Both the position numbers and the translations under genes were made by a program. 50,600 bases of DNA from an uncultured Leifsonia sp. Lineage in GTDB: Bacteria > Actinomycetota > Actinomycetes > Actinomycetales > Microbacteriaceae. The notes beneath the pieces are model-generated. The model worked only from the letters and a program-made list of their open reading frames with translations. It was not told the DNA's origin and made no database searches. The DNA lies in the NCBI RefSeq assembly GCF_945957465.1, contig NZ_CAMFLC010000028.1:1-50600 (forward strand). The letters run 5' to 3'. Every line of letters starts with the position of its first letter. Within the stretch, counting starts at the first letter, position 1. Below, in pieces: positions 23,364-31,864 of this stretch.

Positions 23364-24518
23364 TCAGCTGGAGTAGGCACTGTTCTCGTGCACGTAGTCG
23401 TGGGTCAGGTCGTTGGTGAGGATGGCGGCGCTCGCGTCGCCGGCGTGCAGGTCGATGAGCACGTGCACGGCCCGCGGGGTCAGGTCGACCAGGTCGCGCG
23501 GCTGATCCGGCTCCCCCGCCGTGCACACCTGAACGCCGTTGATCGCGACGTCGATGCCGTACGGGTCGAACTCGGCGTCGGTCGTTCCCACGGCGGCCAG
23601 CACCCGGCCCCAGTTGGGGTCGTTTCCGAAGATCGCCGCCTTGAAGAGGTTCGAACGCGAGACGGCGCGTCCGACGGTCAAGGCGTCGTCCTCGCTGTGC
23701 GCGTTCACGACCTCGATCGTGATGTCGTGGGAGGCGCCCTCGGCGTCCTCCTGCAGCTGCTTCGCGAGGCTCCGGCACACCTCGGTGAGCGCGAGCGTGA
23801 ACTCGGCGAGGTCGGGCGCGACACCGCTCGCCCCGGAGCCCAGGAGCGCGACGGTGTCGTTGGTCGACATGCAGCCGTCGGAGTCGAGACGGTCGAAGGT
23901 GACGCGGGTGGCGGCGCGCAGCGCGCCGTCGAGCTGATCGGAGTCGAGCACGGCATCGGTCGTGATGACGACGAGCATCGTCGCGAGCCCGGGAGCGAGC
24001 ATGCCGGCTCCCTTGGCCATCCCGCCGACCGCCCAGCCCGCGGTCGAGCGGTGCTCCGCCTGCTTGGGACGGGTGTCGGTGGTCATGATCGCCTCGGCGG
24101 CGCCCAGGCCCGAGTCGCCGGCGAGCGCCGTCGCGGCCTGTGCCACGCCGGCCGTCAGCTTGGCGGCGTCGAGCTGCTCGCCGATCAGGCCGGTCGAGCA
24201 CACCAGCACGTCGCCGGCGGAGATGCCGAGCGCCTCGCCGACGGCCTCCGCCGTGGCGTGGGTGGTCTGAAAGCCGCGTGACCCCGTGTAGCAGTTCGCA
24301 CCGCCGGAGTTGAGCACGATCGCGGAGACCACGCCGTCGGCGATGACCTGCTTGCTCCAGATCACCGGGTTCGCCTGGCAGCGGTTCGTGGTGAACACGG
24401 CGGCCGCCGCGGTGAGCGGCCCGCGATTCTGAACGAGCGCGAGGTCGCGTTTGCCGCTCGACTTGAGCCCGGCGACGACACCGGCGGCCGCGAACCCTTT
24501 GGCTGTGGTGACGCTCAT
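23364..24518 (-). CDS. argJ: Bifunctional glutamate N-acetyltransferase / amino-acid acetyltransferase
   Basis: Recycles the acetyl group between acetylornithine and glutamate. The 384-residue precursor self-cleaves before a conserved Thr; [10 protein letters not shown] precedes later motifs and [12 protein letters not shown] is present, as is the C-terminal [14 protein letters not shown]. Presence of argJ together with argB-C-D and no argE indicates the cyclic acetyl pathway. The ATG at 24518 overlaps the argC stop (ATGA); the frame is open upstream, but that part is antisense-shifted argC shadow. Confidence 0.94.
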   Translation of the reverse strand: MSVTTAKGFAAAGVVAGLKSSGKRDLALVQNRGPLTAAAAVFTTNRCQANPVIWSKQVIADGVVSAIVLNSGGANCYTGSRGFQTTHATAEAVGEALGISAGDVLVCSTGLIGEQLDAAKLTAGVAQAATALAGDSGLGAAEAIMTTDTRPKQAEHRSTAGWAVGGMAKGAGMLAPGLATMLVVITTDAVLDSDQLDGALRAATRVTFDRLDSDGCMSTNDTVALLGSGASGVAPDLAEFTLALTEVCRSLAKQLQEDAEGASHDITIEVVNAHSEDDALTVGRAVSRSNLFKAAIFGNDPNWGRVLAAVGTTDAEFDPYGIDVAINGVQVCTAGEPDQPRDLVDLTPRAVHVLIDLHAGDASAAILTNDLTHDYVHENSAYSS

Positions 24519-25564
24519 GGTGCGACTCCGTTCACGCTCAGACCGGTCGTCTCGGCGAGGCCGAGAGCGATGTTCGCGGACTGGATCGCCGCTCCGGCCG
24601 TTCCCTTGTACAGATTGTCGATCGCGAGGACTGTAACGACGCGGCCGGCCGCCTCGTCGAGGGCGACGCCGATCAGGACGGTGTTGGCGCCCAGCACATC
24701 CGCGGTGCGCGGCACAGTGCCGGCGGGCAGCACGTGAACGAACGGCTCGTCGGCGTAGGCCGCCTCCCAGGCCTCCTGCACCTGGGCCGCCGTCACCCCC
24801 GGCTTCACCCGTGCTGTCGAGGTGGCGAGGATGCCGCGCGACATCGGCACGAGCACCGGCGTGAACGACAGCGTGGGCGCCGTCGCGCCCGCCTTGCGCA
24901 GGTTCTGCTGGATCTCCGGGATGTGCCGGTGGCTGCCGCCGACCGCGTAGGGGTTGGCGGAGCCGAGGATCTCGCTCGCGAGGTACATCGTCTTGAGCGA
25001 CTTGCCCGCGCCGGACGGGCCGACCGCGAGGACGCTCACGATGTCCCGCTCGTCGATGACGCCGGCGTGCAGACCGGGGGCGAGCGCGAGCGACACTGCG
25101 CTGGCGTTGCACCCGGGCGCCGCGATCCGGGTCGCCCCGGCGAGACTCGAGCGCTGCTTGGTGCCGTCGGCGCCGATGATCAACTCGGGCACGCCGTAGG
25201 CCCAGGAGCCGTGGTGCTCGCCTCCGTAGAAGGCGGCCCAGTCGGCCGGGTCCTCCAGCCGGTGGTCGGCACCGCAGTCGACGACGAGCGTGTCCGACGG
25301 CAGCTGCGCGGCGATCTCGCCCGACTTGCCGTGCGGCAGGGCCAGGAAGACGACGTCGTGACCGGAGAGGTTCTCCGCCGTGCTTTCGGTGAGCGTGAGA
25401 TGGGCGAGCGAACGCAAGTGTGGCTGGTGCGCGACCAGCGGATGCCCGGCGTTCTGGTGGGCGGTGACGGTGCGGACCTCGAAATCGGGATGATCGGCGA
25501 GGATGCGCAGCAGCTCGCCGCCCGCGTACCCGGAGGCACCGGCGACGGCAACCGAGAAAGTCAT
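24515..25564 (-). CDS. argC: N-acetyl-gamma-glutamyl-phosphate reductase
   Basis: NADPH-dependent reduction in arginine synthesis. The 349-residue protein starts [18 protein letters not shown] (Rossmann glycine motif), has the catalytic Cys in [14 protein letters not shown], and SGAGKSLKT plus GSHRHIPEI near the C-terminal half. First structural gene of argCJBDFH. The ATG at 25564 has AAGGAA 5-6 nt upstream. It is preceded by an arginine-rich leader peptide and a set of competing stems (25565-25706), so expression is likely attenuated by arginine supply. Confidence 0.95.
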   Translation of the reverse strand: MTFSVAVAGASGYAGGELLRILADHPDFEVRTVTAHQNAGHPLVAHQPHLRSLAHLTLTESTAENLSGHDVVFLALPHGKSGEIAAQLPSDTLVVDCGADHRLEDPADWAAFYGGEHHGSWAYGVPELIIGADGTKQRSSLAGATRIAAPGCNASAVSLALAPGLHAGVIDERDIVSVLAVGPSGAGKSLKTMYLASEILGSANPYAVGGSHRHIPEIQQNLRKAGATAPTLSFTPVLVPMSRGILATSTARVKPGVTAAQVQEAWEAAYADEPFVHVLPAGTVPRTADVLGANTVLIGVALDEAAGRVVTVLAIDNLYKGTAGAAIQSANIALGLAETTGLSVNGVAP

Positions 25565-25605
25565 GCTTGTTCCTTGATGAGTGGACGACAGGGGGCCGAG
25601 ACTCC

Positions 25606-25662
25606 GGCGGCGCCCACGTCCGACCCGCGAAGGGTCGCCCGAACGCCGCCTAGATTCGGCGG
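25606..25662 (-). promoter_or_regulatory. Competing RNA stems of a putative arginine attenuator
   Basis: Read on the minus strand, CCGCC (25662-25658), within the last leader codons, can pair with GGCGG (25650-25646) just after the leader stop. The longer GGCGGCG (25650-25644) can instead pair perfectly over 7 bp with CGCCGCC (25612-25606), enclosing a small hairpin CGACCC-UUCGC-GGGUCG (25637-25621). The two pairings are mutually exclusive, so the position of the leader ribosome would decide which forms. No U-tract follows, so any termination would be Rho-type or control would act on argC translation (inference). Confidence 0.55.
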
Positions 25663-25706
25663 TCGCGCAGGCGTCGGCGCAAGGAGGGGGCACCGACGTT
25701 AAGCAT
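25650..25706 (-). CDS. Arginine-rich leader peptide of the arg operon
   Basis: An 18-codon [21 protein letters not shown], ends in TAG 85 bp before argC. Six of its last nine residues are Arg (codons CGC and CGA), the composition expected of a regulatory leader for an arginine operon. A TAGGGT hexamer ends 6 nt before the ATG, so the transcript would begin at the start codon. Competing stems overlap its 3' end. I know of no described arginine attenuator of this type, so the role is inference from composition and position. Confidence 0.65.
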   Translation of the reverse strand: MLNVGAPSLRRRLRDRRI

Positions 25707-25712
25707 GGTGCA

Positions 25713-25743
25713 ACCCTACCGCCCTGGCCCCGCCGGTCGCCAA
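25713..25743 (-). promoter_or_regulatory. Putative arg operon promoter
   Basis: Minus strand -10 TAGGGT (25718-25713) with TTGGCG (25743-25738) 19 bp upstream as a weak -35. The predicted start is at or next to the A of the leader-peptide ATG (25706). Confidence 0.5.
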
Positions 25744-25760
25744 ATCGGTGACTGTCACGC

Positions 25761-25821
25761 GGATTTGCGGCACGTGTGGCACTACGCGCCGCCCCGTATC
25801 GCCACATGTGCCGCACATCTC
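25761..25821 (+). repeat. Intergenic repeat element, copy 1
   Basis: About 61 bp bounded by GGATTTGCGGCA and ACATGTGCCGCACATCTC, between the arg promoter and the pheT 3' end. A second copy in inverted orientation lies at 38717-38774. Conservation is at both ends, with a diverged middle. The right end contains the perfect odd palindrome ATGTGCCGCACAT. It may be a repetitive extragenic element or a paired binding site, and could also serve as a pheT terminator. Confidence 0.65.
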
Positions 25822-25838
25822 GTTATGCCGGGCGGCGC

Positions 25839-28382
25839 CTATTCCCGGATATGCGCTCCGTACAACTCTTCGGCGCGGGCGGCGCCCGCGAGCTTCGCCT
25901 CGCTCGCCTCAGCCGCGGTGAGTGTGCGGTCGTCGGCGCGGAAGCGGAGCGCGAAAGTCAGGCTCTTGTGGGCGACCGGCAGCCCGGTTCCGCGGTAGTC
26001 GTCGACCAGCCGGATGTCCTCCAGCAGTTCGCCCGCGCCCGCCCGCACGGCGGTCAGCACGTCGCCGGCTGGCACCTCGTCGCGGACCACCAGCGAGAGA
26101 TCCTGGGTCGCGGCGGGGAAACCGGCGATGACCCTCGCGACGATGTCGGCGGGTGCGACCGCGACCAGCGCGTCGAGGTCGAGCTCGTACAGCGCGACCA
26201 CGCGCGGGAGGTCGAGTTCCGCCGCGAGCGCCGGCAGCAGCTCGCCGGCGTAGCCGACGACGATCCGCGAGCCGTCCGCGGCGTGCGCCACCAGCTGCGC
26301 GGTGCGACCGGGGTGCAGCGCCTGGTGCCGACTCTGCACGGGCTCGACGGCCACTCCGACGGCCGCGGCCGTCTGCTGCACGGCGGCGAGCGCGTCGGCG
26401 AGCCCTGCGGCGACCGGCGCCTGGCCCGGCTGCTTCTCCACGGTGTTGCCGACGATCAGGCCGGCGAGATGCCGCGGCTGTGCGGGGATCCCCGCGTTGA
26501 GGCCGGCGAGCACGTCATCGGCCGGCAGAGCAGCCCCCGGAGGCAGGTCGGCGCTGCCGAGCTGCTCACCGATCGGCAGGAACACCGTGCCGAGTTCGTA
26601 CACCCGCACGTCGACCAGGCCGCGCGCCAGGTTGCGCTTGGCGACCTCGAGGAGCCCGGGGATCAGCGAGGTGCGCAGATACGGGGCGGTGGCGTCGAGC
26701 GCATTGGCCAACCGCACGGCCGGCACCGGGCCGGCCTCCGGTGAACCGAACAGATCGTTCTGGGCCTCGGAGACGAACGGGAAGGATAGCACCTCGGTCG
26801 CGCCGTTGTCGGCGAGCATCTGCGCCACAGCGCGCCGCAGCTTCTGCGCGCGCGACAGGCCGCGCCCGGGAGGCGCGACGGGCAACACCGACGGGATGCG
26901 GTCGAAGCCCACGATGCGGGCGACCTCCTCAGCCAGGTCGGACTTGTCGCGCAGGTCCGGGCGCCAGCTCGGCGGCACGACGAGCAGGGCGTCGCCGTCG
27001 CTGCTCACCGCTCCGCCGATCTCGGCGAGCGCGCCGCGCACCTCGTCGTCTGTGAAGTCGACCCCGATCAGGTTCGGGATGTAGTCGTTCGGCAGGCGGA
27101 TCGGCTCGGCGTCCTGCGCCGTGTCCAGCAGCGAGCCGAGCTCGTCGGCGCGACCGCCCGCGAGCTGCTCCAGCAGCTGCACGACGCGAGCGGCGGCCGC
27201 CACGGCGACCCGCGGGTCGACTCCCCGCTCGAAGCGCTTCGAGGCCTCGCTCGGCAGCTTGTGCCGGCGCGCGGTGCGGGCGATCGACACCGGGTCGAAG
27301 TTGGCGGCCTCCACGAGCACGTTGGTCGTGCCGGCGCCGATCTCGGTTGAGGCTCCGCCCATCACGCCGGCAAGGCCGATCGCGCCGGACCCGTCGGTGA
27401 TGAGGAGGTCCTCGACGTCGAGTGTGCGCGTCTGATCATCGAGCGTCACGAGGGTCTCGGCCGGGTGGGCGCGTCGCACGACGATGCCGCCGGAGAGCTT
27501 GTCGAGGTCGTAGCCGTGGATCGGCTGGCCGAGCTCGAGCATCACGTAGTTGGTGATGTCGACGATGAGCGAGATCGACCGGATGCCGGCGAGCTTCAGG
27601 CGCGCGATCATCCACGGCGGGGTGGGGCGCGAGCCGTCGACGTCGCGCACGACGCGGGTCACGAACACGGTCGCTCCCACGCGCCCGCGAATGGGTTCGC
27701 GATCGTCGATCGTCACGCTGAACCCGTGCGCGTGCGCGCCCGTCGACTGCACGTGGACAGCCTCCGCCGGGTCGCGGAAGGCCGCGCCGGTCGCGTGCGA
27801 GTACTCGCGGGCGATGCCGCGGATCGAGAAGGCGTACCCGCGGTCAGGGGTGACATTGACCTCCACCGCGGTGTCGTCGAGCCCGAGCAGCGAGATCGCG
27901 TCGGTGCCGACCTCCGGGTCGAGGCCGAGCGTCGACAGCCGCAGGATGCCGTCATGGTCGTCGCCGAGGCCCAGCTCGCGCGCGGAGGCGATCATGCCGT
28001 CGGACACGTGACCGTAAGTCTTGCGCGCGGCGATCGGGAACGGCCCGGGCAGCACCGAGCCCGGCAGCGTCACCACCACCTTGTCGCCGACGAAGAAGTT
28101 GCGCGCGCCGCAGACGATGCCGCGGACGTCAGCGCCGCCGTCGGCCGCCTTCTGCCCCTCGGGCGCCACCCGCACCTGGCACCAGCGGATGGTCTTGCCG
28201 TTGCTCTGCGGCTCTTCCGCGAACTCCAGCACCTGGCCGACGACCACGGGGCCGCTGATCTCGAAGGTGTGGACGTCCTCCTCTTCGAGACCGACCGACA
28301 CGAGGGCGGCGTGAACCTCCTCGGCCGTCGTTCCCGGCTCGAGGTCGACGTACTCGCCGAGCCAACTCAGGGGGACGCGCAT
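25839..28382 (-). CDS. pheT: Phenylalanyl-tRNA synthetase beta subunit
   Basis: Large subunit of the heterotetrameric enzyme that charges tRNA-Phe. The 847-residue protein has the order typical of bacterial PheT: an N-terminal EMAP/tRNA-binding domain (about 40-165), a B3/4 editing domain, a B5 domain (near DDQTRTLDVEDLLITDGSGA), the inactive synthetase-like core, and a C-terminal FDX-ACB anticodon-binding domain (FPAATQDLSLVV to the end). Its ATG shares a base with the pheS stop (TGATG), so translation is coupled. Confidence 0.96.
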   Translation of the reverse strand: MRVPLSWLGEYVDLEPGTTAEEVHAALVSVGLEEEDVHTFEISGPVVVGQVLEFAEEPQSNGKTIRWCQVRVAPEGQKAADGGADVRGIVCGARNFFVGDKVVVTLPGSVLPGPFPIAARKTYGHVSDGMIASARELGLGDDHDGILRLSTLGLDPEVGTDAISLLGLDDTAVEVNVTPDRGYAFSIRGIAREYSHATGAAFRDPAEAVHVQSTGAHAHGFSVTIDDREPIRGRVGATVFVTRVVRDVDGSRPTPPWMIARLKLAGIRSISLIVDITNYVMLELGQPIHGYDLDKLSGGIVVRRAHPAETLVTLDDQTRTLDVEDLLITDGSGAIGLAGVMGGASTEIGAGTTNVLVEAANFDPVSIARTARRHKLPSEASKRFERGVDPRVAVAAAARVVQLLEQLAGGRADELGSLLDTAQDAEPIRLPNDYIPNLIGVDFTDDEVRGALAEIGGAVSSDGDALLVVPPSWRPDLRDKSDLAEEVARIVGFDRIPSVLPVAPPGRGLSRAQKLRRAVAQMLADNGATEVLSFPFVSEAQNDLFGSPEAGPVPAVRLANALDATAPYLRTSLIPGLLEVAKRNLARGLVDVRVYELGTVFLPIGEQLGSADLPPGAALPADDVLAGLNAGIPAQPRHLAGLIVGNTVEKQPGQAPVAAGLADALAAVQQTAAAVGVAVEPVQSRHQALHPGRTAQLVAHAADGSRIVVGYAGELLPALAAELDLPRVVALYELDLDALVAVAPADIVARVIAGFPAATQDLSLVVRDEVPAGDVLTAVRAGAGELLEDIRLVDDYRGTGLPVAHKSLTFALRFRADDRTLTAAEASEAKLAGAARAEELYGAHIRE

Positions 28383-29422
28383 CAGACCACCATTCCGAAC
28401 TGCTGGGAGAACCGGACATCGCCCTCGGCCATGTCACGCATGTCTTTGACGTCGTTGCGGAACATCAGTGCCCGCTCCACGCCCATCCCGAACGCGAACC
28501 CGGAGTAGACCTCCGGGTCGATGCCCGCAGAGCGCAGCACGTTCGGGTTCACCATGCCGCAGCCGCCCCACTCGATCCAGCGGGCGCCGCCCGTGAAGGT
28601 GGGGTGCCAGAGGTCGAGCTCGGCGCTCGGCTCGGTGAACGGGAAGTAGTTGGGGCGCAGCCGCACGCGCGCCTCGTCGCCGAACAGCGCTTTGACGAAA
28701 TGGTCGAGCGTTCCGCGCAGGTGCGCCATCGTCAGGCCCTTGTCGACGGCGATGCCCTCGACCTGGGTGAACACCGGGAGGTGCGTCGCGTCGAACTCGT
28801 CGGTGCGGAACACGCGACCGGGAGCGATGCGGTACACCGGCGGCTCGTCGCCGAGCAGCGCACGCAACTGCACCGGCGAGGTGTGCGTGCGCAGCACCAG
28901 GTGCGAATCGGTCGGCTCGACGAAGAAGGTGTCCTGCATCGCCCGCGCGGGGTGGTCGGCGTCGAAGTTGAGCGCGTCGAAGTTGTACCACTCGCTCTCG
29001 AGCTCCGGCCCCTCCGCGACCTGCCAGCCCATCCCGACGAAGACGTCGGCGATGCGCTCCTGCAGGAGGCTCAGCGGGTGCCGCGCGCCCGGCGTCCACC
29101 GGGTCGGCAGTGCGGTGACGTCGACGGCTTCCGCCGCCAGCCGGGCGGCGTCCTCCGCCGCGGCGATCTCGGTCTCCTTGGCTGCGAACGCCTGGTTGAC
29201 CCGCCCGCGGGCGCCGCCGACGAGCTTGCCCGCCGCGGCCTTCCGGTCGCCGGGCAGCGAACGGATCGCGGCATTCAACCGGGCGAGCGGCGAACCCTCC
29301 GCGGTGTGGTCGTGGCGGACGGCCTTCAGCGCGTCCGAGGTGTCCGCGGCGTCGATCGCGGCGAGCGCCGCAGCGACGGCCGTCTCGACGGACTCCTCGG
29401 TGATTTCGGTGGATTCAGACAC
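28382..29422 (-). CDS. pheS: Phenylalanyl-tRNA synthetase alpha subunit
   Basis: Catalytic class-II synthetase subunit. The 346-residue protein has a helical N-terminal tRNA-contacting arm, then [19 protein letters not shown], motif 2 around [10 protein letters not shown] and [14 protein letters not shown], and motif 3 in [11 protein letters not shown] and [15 protein letters not shown]. The GTG start at 29422 follows a TAGACT hexamer by 8 nt with GGGGAA between, so it is either leaderless or has a very short leader. There is no room for a T-box or attenuator. Confidence 0.96.
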   Translation of the reverse strand: MSESTEITEESVETAVAAALAAIDAADTSDALKAVRHDHTAEGSPLARLNAAIRSLPGDRKAAAGKLVGGARGRVNQAFAAKETEIAAAEDAARLAAEAVDVTALPTRWTPGARHPLSLLQERIADVFVGMGWQVAEGPELESEWYNFDALNFDADHPARAMQDTFFVEPTDSHLVLRTHTSPVQLRALLGDEPPVYRIAPGRVFRTDEFDATHLPVFTQVEGIAVDKGLTMAHLRGTLDHFVKALFGDEARVRLRPNYFPFTEPSAELDLWHPTFTGGARWIEWGGCGMVNPNVLRSAGIDPEVYSGFAFGMGVERALMFRNDVKDMRDMAEGDVRFSQQFGMVV

Positions 29423-29430
29423 GGTTCCCC

Positions 29431-29436
29431 AGTCTA
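29431..29436 (-). promoter_or_regulatory. Putative -10 box of pheST
   Basis: TAGACT on the minus strand, 8 nt before the pheS GTG. The short distance excludes a regulatory leader. Confidence 0.4.
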
Positions 29437-29445
29437 GTCGGCGGA

Positions 29446-29470
29446 CGCGGAGGTCTCATCGGCCTCCGCG
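29446..29470 (-). terminator. Terminator-like hairpin between the SRPBCC gene and pheS
   Basis: Perfect 8-bp stem CGCGGAGG / CCTCCGCG with a 9-nt loop, about 30 bp past the SRPBCC stop. No U-tract is present. It could separate the arsR-SRPBCC unit from pheST. Confidence 0.4.
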
Positions 29471-29501
29471 GCGGCGGGCGCGTTCAGTGCGGTCGGGGAG
29501 G

Positions 29502-30542
29502 TCACTCCCCCGCGTACACGAGGTACGCGGCCTCCCACAGCCGGTCGGGAGCCGGGACGGTCAGCCCCGCGAGCAGCAGGGTCAGCTGGTCGATCAGCGT
29601 GTGCCAGCCCGCCGCGAAGTCGGGCGCCGAGCGCAGCCGCCCGGCGCCGAAGGCATCCTTCACTCCGTCTTGCACGAGCGAGAGCAGCGTGCCGTCGCCG
29701 GCCTCTTCCAGGCGGAGGCTCACCGCGGCGTCGCCCCAGCTGAACCGCAGGTGCGCGCGATCCTGGAGGTCGAGGACCTCCAACTCCTGCACGCCGCCCT
29801 CGATGTTCTCGTCACCGAGTCGCATGACGTCGCCGGCCCGCAGACGACGCTCGCGCGCGGGATCGTCGGGCCACTCCACCACCGGCCACAACCAGCGACC
29901 CACGCGGTCGGGAAGCGTCAGAGCGTCCCAGACCTCGTCGACGGACGCTTCCAGCACCCGTTCGAGAGCGACGGCCGAGCGATCCCCGGTGCGGTCGATC
30001 GTCGCGGCGACCAGGCCGGCCTCCTGCCGGCGGTAGTCGTCGAGCGCGGCGTCGAACGCGGCGGGGTCCGCCGCATCGCCGAGGTAGCCGTCATGCTCCT
30101 GCGGCGTCGCCTCCCCGCCGAGCGCGCGGGCGAGGTGTGTGAGGACGTCCTGCCAGCCCGCTCCGTAGACGGACGCGGTGACGGCCTGCACGCGACGGTG
30201 GGACAGCGTCAGCAGCACTCGGTCGGCGGAGGTGGCCGTGATGGTCGCCTCCAGCTCGGTCGCGGCCTCCGCCTCGCCCGCGCCGCTGAACCGCCAGGTC
30301 ACCAGGAGGCGCCGCTCGGGCTCGCAGGCGAGCACGCGGCCGTCGACCACCGCGTCGGTCTCCGGTCCCCCCATCTCCAGCCGGAAGCCTTCGGCAGTCG
30401 GCTCGAAGCGTCCGATCCACCGCGCCAGCCTCTCCGGCTCGGTGAGCGCGGCCCAGAGTTCCGCGGTCGTCGCCGGGTATTCGCGCTGGACGGTCACCGA
30501 CCTGCGAGCGCCGTCGAGCGCGATCTCGCCCCACAGGGTCAT
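29502..30542 (-). CDS. Tandem SRPBCC/AHSA1-domain protein
   Basis: A 346-residue protein made of two START-like AHSA1 domains in tandem. The first covers about residues 1-150 (TVQREYPATTAELWAALTEP, ARWIGRFEP), the second about 185-335 (ALERVLEASVDEVWDALTLP, GRWLWPVVEW). Both repeat the same opening pattern of a beta strand followed by W.ALT.P. The ATG at 30542 overlaps the ArsR stop. AHSA1 proteins coupled to an ArsR regulator are common in Actinobacteria; they may bind hydrophobic ligands, but no ligand can be named. A double-domain version is less common than the single one. Confidence 0.82.
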   Translation of the reverse strand: MTLWGEIALDGARRSVTVQREYPATTAELWAALTEPERLARWIGRFEPTAEGFRLEMGGPETDAVVDGRVLACEPERRLLVTWRFSGAGEAEAATELEATITATSADRVLLTLSHRRVQAVTASVYGAGWQDVLTHLARALGGEATPQEHDGYLGDAADPAAFDAALDDYRRQEAGLVAATIDRTGDRSAVALERVLEASVDEVWDALTLPDRVGRWLWPVVEWPDDPARERRLRAGDVMRLGDENIEGGVQELEVLDLQDRAHLRFSWGDAAVSLRLEEAGDGTLLSLVQDGVKDAFGAGRLRSAPDFAAGWHTLIDQLTLLLAGLTVPAPDRLWEAAYLVYAGE

Positions 30543-30895
30543 GATGCCTTCCGCGCGGTCTGAGCCGGGGCGTGTCGCGTCCTTCGTCCGCGCGCGAGCT
30601 CCGTGCCGAGGGCGTCGAGCCTCTGCTCCCAGAAGGCGGCGAGTTGGTCGAACCACGCCGCAGCCTCCTGGAGGCCGGCAGGCTCCAGCGCATACACGCG
30701 CCGCTGCCCGTCGACCTGGGAGGCCACGACCCCGGCCTCACGCAGCACGCGCAGGTGTCGCGACGCCGCCGGCTGGGTGATGCCGAACTCGTCCGCTGCG
30801 AGCGCAGCGAGCTCGCCCGCCGTGCGCTCGCCGCGCGCTAGCAACTCGACGAACCGGCGCCGCACCGGGTCGCCGACCGCCTCCAGACCATCCAT
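30539..30895 (-). CDS. ArsR-family transcriptional regulator
   Basis: A 118-residue winged-helix repressor: AVGDPVRRRFVELLARGERT, recognition helix in GITQPAASRHLRVLREAGVV, wing VDGQRRVYAL, and a basic C-terminal tail. No Cys is present, so it is not a typical metal-binding ArsR; it belongs to the group paired with SRPBCC/AHSA1 proteins. It overlaps its partner by ATGA. A perfect 16-bp palindrome over its own -35 element suggests autorepression. The effector is unknown. Confidence 0.88.
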   Translation of the reverse strand: MDGLEAVGDPVRRRFVELLARGERTAGELAALAADEFGITQPAASRHLRVLREAGVVASQVDGQRRVYALEPAGLQEAAAWFDQLAAFWEQRLDALGTELARGRRTRHAPAQTARKAS

Positions 30896-30901
30896 GGCAG
30901 G

Positions 30902-30931
30902 AATCTATCAAACCTGCGTTATATAACGCAA
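30902..30931 (-). promoter_or_regulatory. arsR promoter with palindromic operator
   Basis: Minus strand -35 TTGCGT (30931-30926), 18 bp spacer, -10 TAGATT (30907-30902). The perfect palindrome TGCGTTATATAACGCA (30915-30930) covers the -35 and part of the spacer, ideal for repression by the encoded ArsR protein. Confidence 0.6.
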
Positions 30932-30941
30932 CCTTTATCGA

Positions 30942-31745
30942 TCAGACCGAGCGCTGGGCGAACGCCGACTCGTACAAGCACACCGACGCGGCCGTGGCGA
31001 GGTTCATCGACTCTGCGCGACCGTAGATCGGCACCGTGACCACGCGGTCGACCAGACCGAGCAGTGCGTCATCGAGGCCATGCGCCTCATTGCCGAACAC
31101 CCAGGCGGTCGGCCGCGCGAGCTGCCCCTCCTGGCGCGCGGCGAGGAGGTCCTCCCCCTTGATGTCGGCAGCCAGCACCTGCAGGCCGGCGGCGTGCGCG
31201 CGGTCTACCACGTCGGCGAGGTCGGCGCCCACGGCGACCGGCACGTGGAACAGCGAGCCCGTCGTCGACCGCACCACCTTGGGATTGTAGAGGTCGACGG
31301 TGCGGCCGGTGAGCACGACCGCGTCGGCCCCCGCCGAGTCGGCCGCGCGGATGATCGTGCCGGCATTGCCCGGGTCGCGCACCTCCTCCAGCACGGCGAC
31401 CAGTTGCGGCCCGTCGGCGAAGATGTCACGCACGGAGGTCGGGAATTGCCGGCAGACGGCGACGAAGCCCTGCGGAGTGACGGTATCGGCCATCGTGTCG
31501 AGCACATGCTCGGTGACGAACTCGACATCGACTCCGGCCTCCACCGCTGTCTGGGCGATGTCCTGGTAGCGCTCCAGAGCGGTCGGCGTCGCGTACAGTT
31601 CGACGACGAGCTCCGGACGGAACGTCAGCGCCTCGGAGACCGCCTGCGGCCCCTCCAGCAGGAAGAGCCCGGTCTCGGCGCGCGCGGGACGTTTGGCCAG
31701 CTTCGCAACGGCGCGGACGCGCGGAGAGCGCGGGTTGTCAAGCAT
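30942..31745 (-). CDS. TrmH/SpoU-family RNA 2'-O-methyltransferase
   Basis: SPOUT-class methyltransferase acting on rRNA or tRNA. The 267-residue protein has an N-terminal substrate-binding domain (FLLEGPQAVSEAL) and a C-terminal trefoil-knot domain with motif 1 (EEVRDPGNAGTIIRAADSAG), motif 2 (AWVFGNEAHGL) and motif 3 (VPIYGRAESMNLATAASVCL). ATG 31745 is preferred over GTG 31751 because a TATGCT hexamer ends 6 nt before it, giving a leaderless mRNA. Location near pheST and infC-rpmI-rplT is conserved in Actinobacteria. The target nucleotide is not known. Confidence 0.9.
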   Translation of the reverse strand: MLDNPRSPRVRAVAKLAKRPARAETGLFLLEGPQAVSEALTFRPELVVELYATPTALERYQDIAQTAVEAGVDVEFVTEHVLDTMADTVTPQGFVAVCRQFPTSVRDIFADGPQLVAVLEEVRDPGNAGTIIRAADSAGADAVVLTGRTVDLYNPKVVRSTTGSLFHVPVAVGADLADVVDRAHAAGLQVLAADIKGEDLLAARQEGQLARPTAWVFGNEAHGLDDALLGLVDRVVTVPIYGRAESMNLATAASVCLYESAFAQRSV

Positions 31746-31751
31746 GCGCAC

Positions 31752-31757
31752 AGCATA
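31752..31757 (-). promoter_or_regulatory. Putative -10 box of the SpoU methyltransferase gene
   Basis: TATGCT on the minus strand ending 6 nt before the ATG at 31745; this decides the start codon. Confidence 0.4.
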
Positions 31758-31864
31758 TCGGCGCGCGCGCTGCGGAACTCGGTGATCCTTTTGCGCCGCT
31801 GTCTCGTGTCATCTCTCAGAACGTCACGACCAGACCTCGGAACCAGACCGAAGGAGACGGACCG

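Noticed and set aside
25761-25821. Simple pheT terminator as the full explanation of the palindrome
   Set aside because: The same paired-end layout recurs inverted at 38717-38774, where no gene ends on either side, so termination alone does not explain it.
28382-29500. T-box or attenuator in front of pheS, and likewise tyrS
   Set aside because: The -10 boxes lie 6-8 nt from the start codons, leaving no space for a regulatory leader.
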